Source: WHSW01 sp963821025
GTDB taxonomy: Bacteria; Actinomycetota; Thermoleophilia; Solirubrobacterales; 70-9
NCBI GenBank assembly: GCA_963821025.1
Contig: CAWGCG010000004.1
Coordinates: 310,001 to 374,000 of the forward strand
DNA: 64,000 nucleotides
Reading direction: 5' to 3'
Numbering within the stretch: the stretch's first letter is position 1; the number at the start of each line of letters is the position of its first letter. The translations under genes and the position numbers were made by a program. The notes beneath the pieces are model-generated. The model did no database searches. It saw only the letters and a program-made list of their open reading frames with translations, and was not told the origin of the DNA. Of this stretch, positions 16,220 to 25,518 are shown piece after piece.

Positions 16220-17609
16220 GTGCCCGACGCCTCGCCCGACGCCGACCTCGACGATCTGTGGCGGCGGGTGAGCGGGGAGCTCGAGGCCTCGCTGCCGCGC
16301 TCTACCTTCAGGCTCTGGCTCGAGCCGCTGCGCCCGGTCTCGAGCCAGGGAGCGACGATCTATCTGTCCGCGCCGGAGGCCGTCCGCACCTGGGTTGAGC
16401 GGCGCTACGTCGCCGAGCTCGAGACCGCTTTGGCTCGCCAGGGAGGCGGGCTCAGCCGGATCGGCTTCGTCGCCGGATCGGCTTCCGGGAGCGAGCGAGC
16501 CGGCGGTCCCGAGTCGCTGCCGATCGATCCCTCCCACACCTTCGATCGCTTCGTCATCGGCCCCGGCAATCGCCTCGCCCATGCCGCCGCGCTCGCGGTC
16601 GCCGAGTTGCCCGGCGACGCCTACAACCCACTCTTCCTCCACGGCCCGCCCGGGCTCGGCAAGACCCACCTACTCGGCGCGATCGTCGCCTACATGCGCC
16701 GTAACCATGGCGAGCTCAGCGTCCACTACACCACCGCCGAGCGCTTCACCAGCGAGTTCGTGGGCTCGCTTCGCCGCGACGGGCCGGAGCTGTTCAAAGC
16801 CCGCTACCGAGCGCTCGACGCGCTCTTGATCGACGACGTCCAGGTCCTCGAGGGCAAGCAGCGCACGGAGGAGGAATTCGTTCACACCTTCAACACCCTG
16901 TTCGCAGCGGGCAAGCAGATCGTGCTCTCCAGCGACCGTCCGCCGGAGGCGCTTTCGCGGCTTGCGGAGCGGCTTCGCGACCGCTTTCGGTGGGGGCTCG
17001 CGGTCGAGCTCGAACCCCCCGATCTCCGCACCAGGATCGCCTTGTTGTGGCGCCTGGCCTCCGACGCCGAGCCACGGGCGCCAGAGCCGGCGATCCTGCA
17101 CGAGATCGCCACCCGCGTGCCGGACAACATCCGCGTGCTCGAGGGCGCGATGACCCGCGTGCTGGCCGTCTCCTCTCTGCTCAGCGAACCGCTCTCGATG
17201 CCGATCGTCCGCCGTGCGTTGGGGTCCGGCGGCGGGGCGGCGAGCCCGGCCCGGCGCCGAGCCTCCGACGCTGGAGGCGATCGAGGACGCGGTCTGCGCC
17301 ACCTCCGGGCTCTCGCGGGAGGAGCTGCTCTCTCCGAGGCGCTCGCCGCGGATCGCCCACGCACGCCAGCTCGCCATGTACCTCGCCCGTGAGCTGACGC
17401 CGCTCTCACTCGCCGAGATCGCCCGCAGCTTCGATCGCGATCACTCGACCGTCCTGCACGCGATTCGCAGCGTCTCGGCACGGCTCGAGCCGGGCTCCGA
17501 GACGGCCGCCACCATCCACACCGTTCGCACCACATTGGGACGGCGGGCCGGTGGTGGCCGGTCCGATTTCACCGCAGGCGCCGGCGATCCACCATATCCG
17601 CGATCCTGA
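16220..17609 (+). CDS. dnaA: Replication initiator DnaA, read through one apparent frameshift
   Basis: Domain I begins LDDLWRRVSGELEASLPRSTF. The AAA+ core has Walker A GPPGLGKTHLL (about residue 142), Walker B ALLIDDVQ, and sensor/Arg-finger region RFRWGLAVELEPPD. Domain IV has ARQLAMYLARELTPLSLAEIARSF and DHSTVLHAIRSV for box binding. The core and domain IV are in different frames: the first frame is good to about 17215 and runs on to a stop at 17392, while the second is good from about 17255. One extra base, perhaps in GGGG at 17221-17224, would explain it and give about 462 residues. The GTG at 16220 is preferred; a GTG at 16175 adds an unusual Trp-rich 15 residues. Confidence 0.9.
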
Positions 17610-17712
17610 TCCACCCCGCCATAGCGCATGATTGAGCCGAAACCGCACCACCGTCCACAACCGTCCACGAATCAGATACATCTGATCCAAGTAGGAAGAT
17701 GAGCGACTCAGA
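17512..17712 (+). other. oriC: Probable oriC: DnaA-box-like cluster around the dnaA-dnaN junction
   Basis: Five co-oriented TCCAC cores lie at 17516, 17588, 17610, 17654 and 17664, the best being CCATCCACA (17512-17520) and the tandem CCGTCCACA/CCGTCCACG (17651-17669). They match TTGTCCACA at six or seven of nine positions. A perfect palindrome ATCAGATACATCTGAT (17671-17686) and the most AT-rich local stretch follow. The compact size is unusual for actinobacteria, whose origins often have many boxes. The call rests mainly on gene context. Confidence 0.6.
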
Positions 17713-18822
17713 ATGAAGCTATCCGTACCTCGTGATTCCCTCTCCGGCGCGCTCCAGCTCGTCGGCCGCGCGGTCTCCAGCCGCGGCACCCTGCCCTCCC
17801 TCGGCGGCATCCTGCTGGTCGCCGACGATTCCCGCTTGACCCTGCGCGCCACCGACATGGAGCTGGCCCTGACGCGGACCGTGGACGACGTCGAGCTCGA
17901 GCGCGAGGGAACCGTGCTGCTGCCGGGGCGGCTGTTCGCCGACGTCGTCCGCAGCCTGCCCCCTGGCGAGGCCTCGCTCGAGTTGCGCGGCGAGCAGCGA
18001 GACGTCGAGATCGCCGCCGGCAGCGCCCGCTTCCACCTGCGCACGCTGCCCGCCGAAGACTTCCCCAGGGTGCCTGAGCTCGAGGGTGAGGCCGTGACCC
18101 TGCCCGCCGCGCCGCTGGCGGAGACGATCGACCTGGTCGCCAGGGCGGCCTCGCGCGACGAGGTGCGCCCGATCCTCACCGGGGTGCTGCTGCAGGCCGA
18201 GGCGGAGACCCTGACAATGGTCGCCACCGATTCCTACCGGCTCAGTGTCAAGCACACCGAGCTCGGCGCGGCGCTCGCCGAGCCGCTCGAGGCCAACGTT
18301 CCCGCGCGAGCCCTGCGCGAGCTGGCCAGGGTGATCGCGGGCGAGGGTGCCGAGCAGGTCGAGATCGCCCTCCCGCGTAATCAGGTCGTGTTTCGGGTGG
18401 CGGGCGTGTTGTTGTCCTCGCGCTTGATCGAGGGCCAGTTCCCGAGCTGGCGCCAGCTGATCCCGGAGTCCTTTGAGCACGAGGTTCGCCTCCCGCGGGA
18501 GGAGTTCCTCGAGATTGCGCGAAGGATCTCGCAACTGGCGCAGCGAAACGCGCCGCTGCGGCTTGCCTTCGCCGAAGGCGAGCTGACCGTCGCCGCCGAG
18601 ACGCCCGACATCGGCGACGCCAACGAGGCGATGCCCGCTCCCTACTCGGGCGAGCCGCTCGAGATCGCCTTCAACCCGCAGTTCCTGGTCGAAGGGGTCG
18701 AGAGCGTCGGCTCGGAGGAGCTCGCGATCCAGCTCAGCTCGCCGCTGCGCCCGGGGTTGCTGCGCCCGGTCGACGGCGACGACTTCAGCTACCTGGTGAT
18801 GCCGATTCGCCTGAACGCGTGA
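17713..18822 (+). CDS. dnaN: DNA polymerase III beta subunit (sliding clamp)
   Basis: 369 residues beginning MKLSVPRDSLSGALQLVGRAVSSRGTLPSLGGIL, with the three repeated clamp domains. The C-terminus ends FSYLVMPIRLNA, the expected peptide-binding edge. The length is standard. It is the ring that tethers polymerase III to DNA. It starts 103 bp after dnaA. Confidence 0.96.
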   Translation: MKLSVPRDSLSGALQLVGRAVSSRGTLPSLGGILLVADDSRLTLRATDMELALTRTVDDVELEREGTVLLPGRLFADVVRSLPPGEASLELRGEQRDVEIAAGSARFHLRTLPAEDFPRVPELEGEAVTLPAAPLAETIDLVARAASRDEVRPILTGVLLQAEAETLTMVATDSYRLSVKHTELGAALAEPLEANVPARALRELARVIAGEGAEQVEIALPRNQVVFRVAGVLLSSRLIEGQFPSWRQLIPESFEHEVRLPREEFLEIARRISQLAQRNAPLRLAFAEGELTVAAETPDIGDANEAMPAPYSGEPLEIAFNPQFLVEGVESVGSEELAIQLSSPLRPGLLRPVDGDDFSYLVMPIRLNA

Positions 18823-18829
18823 GGCGGCG

Positions 18830-19945
18830 GTGGTCGTCGAGTCCGTCCGCGTTCGCGACCTGCGCAACCTCGCCGACGGCGAGCTCAGGCTGGCTCCCGG
18901 GCTGAACCTGCTCTGGGGCCCGAACGGCGCCGGCAAGACGAATCTCCTCGAGGCGACCTACATGGCGCTGGCGGGGCGTTCGTGCCGAACCCGCGACGAC
19001 CGCGAGGCGATCCGCTTCGGCGGGTCGCTGGCGCGTGCCGAGGCCACCGTGGCCGTCGAGGGGAGCCGAAGCGAGTTCCTCTGCTCGATCAGCCGCGGCG
19101 ACGGTCGGCGCCATCTCGTAGACGGAGCCGCGGCGACTCCCGAGAGCGCTGCGCTGCGACCGGCGCTGGCGGTGTTCATGCCCGACCGTCTGGCGCTGGT
19201 CAAGGGCCCGCCCGCCGGACGGCGCTCGCACCTCGATCGCTTCTGCGGAGCGCTGTGGCCGGCCCGCGCCGGACACTCCCGCCGCTATGCGAGCGCGTTG
19301 GCGCAGCGAAACGCGTTGCTCGGGCGAGTCCGCGCCGGAGCCGCAAACCCGGCATCGCTCGAGGCATGGGACGTGGAGCTGGCCGCGGCGGGGATCGAGC
19401 TGCAGGCGGCCCGGGCCGCGGCCGCCGGGCGCCTCGCCCCTGCGTTCGAGCTTGTCGCCGCCGCGCTCGGGCTCCCCGAGCCCGCCCGGCTCAGTTACCG
19501 GCCGCGCAGCGAGGCGACTGAGCCCGCCGAGCTCGCCGGTGAGCTCGCCGAGCGCCACGACGGCGACATCGCCCGCGGGTACACGGGCTGGGGGCCCCAC
19601 CACGACGAGCTCGCCCTCGAGCTCAGCGGCCGCTCGCTGCGCCGCTACGGATCCCAGGGCCAGCAGCGGGCGGCGCTCCTGGCGTTGCTGTTCGCCGAGC
19701 GGCGGATCCTGCTCGACGATGGCCGCCCGGCGCCGCTGATGTTGCTCGACGATGTCACCAGCGAGCTCGACTCGGCGCATCGCAGCCTGCTGGTCGAGCA
19801 CCTCGAGCAGGGCGGCGGTCAGGCGTTGATCACCGCGACAGAGCCCGATCAGCTGCCGCGAGCGGCGGCGCGCAACGAGATCGCGATCCGCGACGGCCGG
19901 GCGCTCGCCGGCGCCGGCGAGTCGGAGCGGGAGCGGGCCGCTTGA
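18830..19945 (+). CDS. recF: DNA replication and repair protein RecF
   Basis: 371 residues. Walker A GPNGAGKTNLLEA (from residue 30), ABC signature region GSQGQQRAALLALLFAE, and Walker B LMLLDDVTSELD. RecF is an SMC-like ATPase that loads RecA at gaps with RecO/RecR. GTG start 7 bp after dnaN. Its stop overlaps the next gene's TTG. Confidence 0.95.
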   Translation: MVVESVRVRDLRNLADGELRLAPGLNLLWGPNGAGKTNLLEATYMALAGRSCRTRDDREAIRFGGSLARAEATVAVEGSRSEFLCSISRGDGRRHLVDGAAATPESAALRPALAVFMPDRLALVKGPPAGRRSHLDRFCGALWPARAGHSRRYASALAQRNALLGRVRAGAANPASLEAWDVELAAAGIELQAARAAAAGRLAPAFELVAAALGLPEPARLSYRPRSEATEPAELAGELAERHDGDIARGYTGWGPHHDELALELSGRSLRRYGSQGQQRAALLALLFAERRILLDDGRPAPLMLLDDVTSELDSAHRSLLVEHLEQGGGQALITATEPDQLPRAAARNEIAIRDGRALAGAGESERERAA

Positions 19946-20247
19946 GCCCGCGCTCGCACCCGCGGGCGGTCGGCGAAGCCGTCCGCGCCCTGCGGGCCGA
20001 GAGCGCCCCGCGAACCCTGCTCGCAGCCGCGCAGACCGCGTGGCGCCCGGCGGTCGGAGCGCGAATCGCCGATCGGGCCCAGCCGTTGCGCGAGCGCGGC
20101 GGCGAACTGACGGTCGGATGCCTGAGCGCGACCTGGGCCCAGGAGCTCGATCTGCTGCAGATGGAGCTGCTCGAGCGGCTCAATCGGGCGCTCCAGCCGC
20201 TCGAGATCGCCTCGCTCCGCTTCGTCGTCTGCGCCGAGCTTGGCTAG
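19942..20247 (+). CDS. DUF721 protein, DciA-like replicative helicase loader
   Basis: 101 residues with the DUF721 pattern: an N-terminal helix, WRPAVGARIADRAQPLRERGGELTVGC, and a hydrophobic strand/helix region TWAQELDLLQMELLERLN. DciA proteins of this family load DnaB where DnaC/DnaI is absent. The TTG/TGA overlap with recF and position before gyrB match the actinobacterial order. Confidence 0.85.
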   Translation: MSPRSHPRAVGEAVRALRAESAPRTLLAAAQTAWRPAVGARIADRAQPLRERGGELTVGCLSATWAQELDLLQMELLERLNRALQPLEIASLRFVVCAELG

Positions 20248-20426
20248 GTCACGCTTTTGTGCCTCATTTGCAGGGATTTCGCCTGTCGAGGTCGGGCTTT
20301 CCGGGGGATCGCCCTGGTATCCTAATGTGAAGTTGCACCGATGCCCCGATCTGCTCGGATACGGCCCATTTGCCGGGTTCGAAGGTCGGGGTTTCTATTG
20401 AAAGCAAACGAAGGGGCTCACGCCTA
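20248..20426 (+). promoter_or_regulatory. gyrB upstream region with possible promoter
   Basis: 179 bp without a gene. TATCCT at 20318-20323 could be a -10, giving a leader of about 97 nt, with no clear -35. AAGGGG at 20411-20416 lies 10 bases before the GTG at 20427 and supports that start. TTTGCAGGGATTT at 20267-20279 recurs at 60550-60562. Confidence 0.35.
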
Positions 20427-22871
20427 GTGGCAACCAAGGCGGGTGCCGACCGCGAACCCGCGGCGGCCTCGAAGCAGAAGAACTCGGACGGCTACGGATC
20501 GAGCGAGATCACCGTTCTGCGCGGGCTCGACCCGGTGCGCAAGCGCCCCGGCATGTACATCGGCTCGACCGGCCCTCGCGGTCTCCATCACCTCGTCTAC
20601 GAGGTCGTCGACAACTCGGTCGATGAGGCGCTCGCCGGTCATTGCGACAAGATCTCGCTCACCCTGCACCCCGACAACAGCGTCACGGTGGCCGACGACG
20701 GCCGCGGGATCCCGGTCGAGGAGCATTCGGAGGAAAAGCGCCCGGCCGCCGAGGTCGTGCTGACGACGCTGCACGCCGGCGGCAAGTTCGGCGAGGGCGG
20801 CGGCTACAAGGTCTCAGGCGGGCTCCACGGCGTCGGCGTCTCGGTCGTCAACGCGCTCTCCGAGCGCCTCCATCTCGAGGTTCGCCGCGACGGTCACAAG
20901 TGGACCCAGGACTTCGAACGTGGAGCGCCGGTCGGCGACATGAACCGCGGCGAGAAGGTCAAGGGAACCGGCACGACGATCACCTTCCTGCCCGACGACG
21001 AGGTGTTCGAGACGCTCGAATTCGACTACGCGACGCTCGCCGAGCGGATGCGCGAGACCGCCTTTCTCACCCGCGGGCTGCAGATCGTGCTCGTCGACGA
21101 GCGCGGCGCCGGCGAGAAGGACACCTTCCTCTACAAGGGCGGGATCGTCGACTTCGTCAAGCACCTGAACGAGACCAAGGACCCGGTACACCGAAAGACC
21201 GTCTATTTCGACTCGGAGACCGCTGACGGCCAGGTCGAGGTCGCGATGCAGTGGAACTCGTCCTATCAGGAGTCCGTGTTCTCGTTCGCCAACAACATCA
21301 ACACCCATGAGGGCGGCTCGCACCTGTCCGGGTTTCGCTCGGCGCTGACCCGGACGCTGAACGCCTACGCGCGGGCCAAGGGGATGCTGAAGGAAAAGGA
21401 CGAGAACCTCAGCGGCGAGGACGTTCGCGAGGGACTGACCGCGGTTATCTCGATCAAGCTCGCAGATCCCCAGTTCGAGGGCCAGACCAAGACCAAGCTG
21501 GGCAATCCGCCGGTCGAGGGGCTGGTGAAGGAGACCGTCAACCGCAAGCTCGGCGAGTTCTTGGAGGAGAACCCGACCGAGGCCCGGCGAATCGTCTCGA
21601 AGTCGGTCGACGCGGCCCGCGCCCGCCACGCCGCGCGCAAGGCGCGCGACCTGACCCGGCGCAAGTCGGCGCTCGAGAACTCGACCCTGCCGGGCAAGCT
21701 CGCCGACTGCACCGTCCGGGACCCGGCGCTGGCCGAGATCTTCATCGTCGAGGGCGACTCCGCCGGCGGCTCGGCAAAGCAGGGCCGCGACCGCAACACG
21801 CAGGCGGTGCTGCCGCTGCGCGGCAAGATCCTCAACGTCGAAAAGAGCCGCATCGACAAGGTCCTCTCCAACGAGATGATCCAGGCGATGATCACCGCGA
21901 TCGGGACGGGTATCCGCGAGGACTTCAAGATCGAGGACGCCCGCTACCACAAGATCATCGTGATGACCGACGCCGACGTCGACGGCGCCCACATCCGCAC
22001 CTTGGTGCTGACCTTCCTCTATCGCGAGATGGCCGACCTGATCGAGGCCGGATACATCTACATCGCCAAGCCGCCGCTCTACAAGATCAAGATCGGCAAG
22101 CAGGAGACCTACATCGAGAAGGAGTCCGAGCTCGAGGAGCTGATCCTGCGCGACAAGCTCGAGCAGTTCGAGCTCACCGACGCCAACGGCGACGACCACA
22201 AGCTCACCGGCGCGCGCTGGCAGCGCTTCAACCGCCGCTTTAAGGAGTACGAGGGCTGGGCCGATTCGCTGCAGGCGGAGTTCGGCTCGGAGGTGATCGG
22301 GTTCTTGGCCGAGTCGCAGGTGCTCGACCAGGGCGCCGCCTCGCTCGCGGGCGTGCGCAAGCTGCTCAAGGCTGCAGACCCCGAGGCGGAGCCGTTCGAG
22401 ACCGAGATCGTCTCGGACTCCGACGCCGGGCTCGAGGTCAGGGTCGTCCACCGCCGTGACGGACTCGCCCAGACCCACTTGCTGCCGGCAGAGCTGTTCT
22501 CGTCGAACGACTACCGCCATCTGGTCGAGGTCCACGCGGATCTGTTGAAGCAGGTCGGCAGGCCGCCGTTCAGCGTCGCCCTCGGCGACAAGCGGGTCAC
22601 GGCCGATTCGTTCGCAGGGCTGCGGCGCTGCGTGCTCGAGCTCGGCCGCCAGGGCGTCGGGATGCAGCGGTTCAAGGGCCTCGGTGAGATGAACGCCGAG
22701 CAGCTGCGCGAGACGACCATGGATCCGGGCACCCGCACCCTGCAACGGGTGACGATCGATGACGCGGCGCTGGCGGAGCGGATTTTCAGCGAGCTGATGG
22801 GCGACAAGGTCGAGCCGCGCAAGGCGTTCATCGAGCGCCATGCGAACGAGGTGCGGTTCCTTGACGTCTAG
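20427..22871 (+). CDS. gyrB: DNA gyrase subunit B
   Basis: 814 residues. The GHKL ATPase has EVVDNSVDEALAG, VADDGRGIPV and SGGLHGVGVSVVNALSE. The TOPRIM domain has IVEGDSAGGSAKQGRDR and MTDADVDGAHIRTL. The C-terminus holds QRFKGLGEMNAEQL. Roughly residues 565-735 are an extra block within the TOPRIM region, as in E. coli GyrB but not in mycobacterial GyrB. The GTG at 20427 is preferred over a TTG 19 codons upstream because of the AAGGGG ribosome-binding site. Confidence 0.96.
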   Translation: MATKAGADREPAAASKQKNSDGYGSSEITVLRGLDPVRKRPGMYIGSTGPRGLHHLVYEVVDNSVDEALAGHCDKISLTLHPDNSVTVADDGRGIPVEEHSEEKRPAAEVVLTTLHAGGKFGEGGGYKVSGGLHGVGVSVVNALSERLHLEVRRDGHKWTQDFERGAPVGDMNRGEKVKGTGTTITFLPDDEVFETLEFDYATLAERMRETAFLTRGLQIVLVDERGAGEKDTFLYKGGIVDFVKHLNETKDPVHRKTVYFDSETADGQVEVAMQWNSSYQESVFSFANNINTHEGGSHLSGFRSALTRTLNAYARAKGMLKEKDENLSGEDVREGLTAVISIKLADPQFEGQTKTKLGNPPVEGLVKETVNRKLGEFLEENPTEARRIVSKSVDAARARHAARKARDLTRRKSALENSTLPGKLADCTVRDPALAEIFIVEGDSAGGSAKQGRDRNTQAVLPLRGKILNVEKSRIDKVLSNEMIQAMITAIGTGIREDFKIEDARYHKIIVMTDADVDGAHIRTLVLTFLYREMADLIEAGYIYIAKPPLYKIKIGKQETYIEKESELEELILRDKLEQFELTDANGDDHKLTGARWQRFNRRFKEYEGWADSLQAEFGSEVIGFLAESQVLDQGAASLAGVRKLLKAADPEAEPFETEIVSDSDAGLEVRVVHRRDGLAQTHLLPAELFSSNDYRHLVEVHADLLKQVGRPPFSVALGDKRVTADSFAGLRRCVLELGRQGVGMQRFKGLGEMNAEQLRETTMDPGTRTLQRVTIDDAALAERIFSELMGDKVEPRKAFIERHANEVRFLDV

Positions 22872-22934
22872 TAGGCAGTTCGCAGTAGGCAGTAGGCAGG
22901 TGGACTCGGTGTCTGCCTACTGTCTACTGCCTAC
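22871..22934 (+). repeat. Heptamer-built hairpin element, copy 1 (gyrB-gyrA)
   Basis: The left arm (22871-22899) is four GTAGGCA-type heptamers, the second being GTTCGCA. A 13-nt loop (22900-22912) and a 22-nt right arm (22913-22934) made of the complementary heptamers follow. The inner 10 bp pair perfectly, and the full 22-bp stem has about three mismatches. The element starts on the last base of the gyrB stop codon. Copy 2 is at 37457-37520. Confidence 0.85.
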
Positions 22935-22953
22935 TTCGAGAGCAGCTGCGTAG

Positions 22954-25500
22954 ATGGAAGGCGGGAACCTCGACGCCTTGACCGGGCGGATCGACGAGCG
23001 CGAGCTGACGCAGGAGATGCGCAGCTCCTATCTCGACTACGCGATGAGCGTGATCGTCGGACGGGCGCTGCCCGACGCCCGTGACGGCTTCAAGCCGGTC
23101 CACCGGCGGGTGCTCTACGCGATGCACGACCTGGCCCTGCAGCCGAACCGGCCCTACCGCAAGTGCGCCTTCATCGTCGGCGAGGTGATGGGTAAGTACC
23201 ACCCGCACGGCGATTCTGCGATCTACGACACGCTGGTGCGGATGGCGCAGGAGTTCTCGCTGCGCTACCCGCTCGTCGACGGCCAGGGCAACTTCGGCTC
23301 GATCGACGATGACCCGGCCGCCGCGATGCGCTACACCGAGGCCCGGCTCGCCCGCCTCGCGACGGAGATGCTGCGCGAGATCGATGCCGACACGGTCGAC
23401 TTCGGACCCAACTACGACGAGTCGCAGACGGAGCCGTTGGTGTTGCCGGCGCGCTTTCCCAACCTGCTGGTCAACGGCTCCTCCGGGATCGCGGTCGGGA
23501 TGGCGACCAACATCCCGCCCCACAACCTGAGCGAGTCGATCGGCGCGGTCAAGGCCTATATCGCCAACCCCGCCATCGACCTGGCGGGGCTGATGGAGCA
23601 CATCAAGGGACCGGACTTCCCCGGCGGCGGCCTGATGAGCATGGAGGGGATCCGCGACGCCTACGCATCCGGGCGCGCCTCGGTCAAGGTCCGCGCCCGC
23701 GCCCACGTCGAGCCGCTGAAGGGCGGGCGTGAGGCGATCATCGTCTCGGAGCTGCCGTTCATGGTCAAGAAGGGCGGCGACGGCGGCCTGATCACGAAGA
23801 TCGCCGACCTCGTGCGGGAGAAGAAGATCACCGGGATCTCGGACCTGCGCGACGAGACGGACCGCTCAGGCATGCGCCTTGTGATCGAGCTCAAGCGCGG
23901 CGGCGATCCGCCCGAGGTCGTGCTCAACCAGCTCTACAAGCACACCCAGATGCAGAACAGCTTCGGCATCAACATGGTGGCGCTGGTCGACGGCGTCCCG
24001 CGGACGCTGTCGCTGAAGGAGCTGATCCTCCACTACGCCGGCCACCAGCGCGAGGTGGTCACGCGCCGGACCCAATACGAGCTGCGCCGTGCCGAGGCCC
24101 GCGCGCACGTGCTCGAGGGCCTGCTGATCGCGCTCGACAACCTCGACGCGGTGATCGAGCTGATCCGGGCGTCCTCCGACGCCGACAAGGCCCGCGAGGG
24201 GCTGATCGAGCGCTTCGAGCTGAGCGAGATTCAGGCGCAGGCGATCCTCGACATGCGGCTCGCGAGGCTGACCGCGCTCGAGTCCGACAAGGTCCGCGCC
24301 GAGCACGCCGAGCTGCTCGAGCGGATCGGCGAGCTGCGGGCGATCCTCGGCGATCCGGCGCGGATCGACGCCCTGATCGTCGACGAGCTCGGCGAGATCG
24401 ACTCGCGCTACGGCGACGAGCGGCGCACCGAGATCACCCACTTCGAGGGCGACATGAACATCGAGGACATGATCGCCGACCAGCAGATGGTGATCTCGCT
24501 GACCCACTCCGGCTACGTCAAGCGGCTGCCGCTGGCGACCTACCGCCAGCAGCGACGCGGCGGCGTCGGCGTCATGGGCATGGACATGAAGGAGGGCGAC
24601 TACATCGAGCACCTGCACATCTGCTCGACCCACGACTTCCTGCTCTTCTTCACCAACCGGGGCAAGGTCTACCGACTCAAGGTCTACGAGCTGCCCGAGG
24701 GCTCGCGCACCGCCAAGGGCCGGGCGTTGGTCAACGTGCTGCCACTGCGCGATGGCGAAAAGGTGATGGCGGTGATCCCGACCCGGGACTTCCAGGAGGC
24801 CAAGTACCTGGCCTTCGCGACCGCCAAGGGCCTGGTCAAGAAGACCGAGTTCGGCGCCTACAACACCCCGATCCGAGCCGACGGGATCATCGCGATCAAG
24901 GTTCGAGATGGCGACGAGCTGGTCCAGGTCCGGCTGACCACCGGCGAGGACGACCTGCTGTTGGTCTCCAAGTCGGGACACGCCTCGCGCTTCAGCGAGT
25001 CGGCGGTCCGAGCGATGGGCCGCGACACCTCCGGGGTCAAGGGCATGAACGTCGCCGGCAAGATCGGCCGTGAGGCCAATCGGGTGCTGGCGATGGACGT
25101 CGCCCGCGACGACTCCGAGCTCTTCGTCGTCACCGAGAACGGCTACGGCAAGCGCACCGAGGTCGCCGAGTACCCGGTCAAGGGTCGCGGCACCAAGGGT
25201 GTTTTGACGATCAAGCTGACGGCGAAGAAGGGCGGCCTCGCCGGCGCGCTGATCGTTCGCGAGCACCAGGACCTCCTGTTCATCTCCCAGAACGGGATGG
25301 TCCAGCGCACCAACGCCGGCGGGATCTCGCAGATGGGCCGTGCGACCCAGGGCGTCAAGGTGATGAACATCAAGGACGACGATCTGATCAGCGCCGTCGC
25401 GCTGGTGGTCGAGTCCTCGGCGGATGTCGCCGATGTGGCCGGCGAGGCTGACGCGGTCGCCGAGGCTGCCGCCGACGGCGCCGCGCCGGCGACCGACTAG
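22954..25500 (+). CDS. gyrA: DNA gyrase subunit A
   Basis: 848 residues. The catalytic Tyr127 is in AAMRYTEARL. The quinolone region YHPHGDSAIYDT keeps the Ser and Asp linked to fluoroquinolone sensitivity in E. coli. The C-terminal beta-pinwheel begins with the GyrA box QRRGGVG, one residue off the canonical QRRGGKG. An acidic Ala-rich tail ends the protein. With GyrB it introduces negative supercoils. It is separated from gyrB by the heptamer hairpin and starts 19 bp after it. Confidence 0.96.
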   Translation: MEGGNLDALTGRIDERELTQEMRSSYLDYAMSVIVGRALPDARDGFKPVHRRVLYAMHDLALQPNRPYRKCAFIVGEVMGKYHPHGDSAIYDTLVRMAQEFSLRYPLVDGQGNFGSIDDDPAAAMRYTEARLARLATEMLREIDADTVDFGPNYDESQTEPLVLPARFPNLLVNGSSGIAVGMATNIPPHNLSESIGAVKAYIANPAIDLAGLMEHIKGPDFPGGGLMSMEGIRDAYASGRASVKVRARAHVEPLKGGREAIIVSELPFMVKKGGDGGLITKIADLVREKKITGISDLRDETDRSGMRLVIELKRGGDPPEVVLNQLYKHTQMQNSFGINMVALVDGVPRTLSLKELILHYAGHQREVVTRRTQYELRRAEARAHVLEGLLIALDNLDAVIELIRASSDADKAREGLIERFELSEIQAQAILDMRLARLTALESDKVRAEHAELLERIGELRAILGDPARIDALIVDELGEIDSRYGDERRTEITHFEGDMNIEDMIADQQMVISLTHSGYVKRLPLATYRQQRRGGVGVMGMDMKEGDYIEHLHICSTHDFLLFFTNRGKVYRLKVYELPEGSRTAKGRALVNVLPLRDGEKVMAVIPTRDFQEAKYLAFATAKGLVKKTEFGAYNTPIRADGIIAIKVRDGDELVQVRLTTGEDDLLLVSKSGHASRFSESAVRAMGRDTSGVKGMNVAGKIGREANRVLAMDVARDDSELFVVTENGYGKRTEVAEYPVKGRGTKGVLTIKLTAKKGGLAGALIVREHQDLLFISQNGMVQRTNAGGISQMGRATQGVKVMNIKDDDLISAVALVVESSADVADVAGEADAVAEAAADGAAPATD

Positions 25501-25518
25501 CTCCGGCTCACGGTCGTC

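Noticed and set aside
17699..17716. Five-codon ORF (MSDSE) ending over the dnaN start codon
   Set aside because: It has no usable ribosome-binding spacing and is short enough to occur by chance.
20814..22841. 675-codon open frame antisense to gyrB, and similar long antisense frames (for example opposite the FAD oxidase and across uppP/dedA)
   Set aside because: Long antisense frames are expected in very GC-rich DNA. Their translations are low-complexity and match no family, while the sense frames carry clear catalytic motifs.
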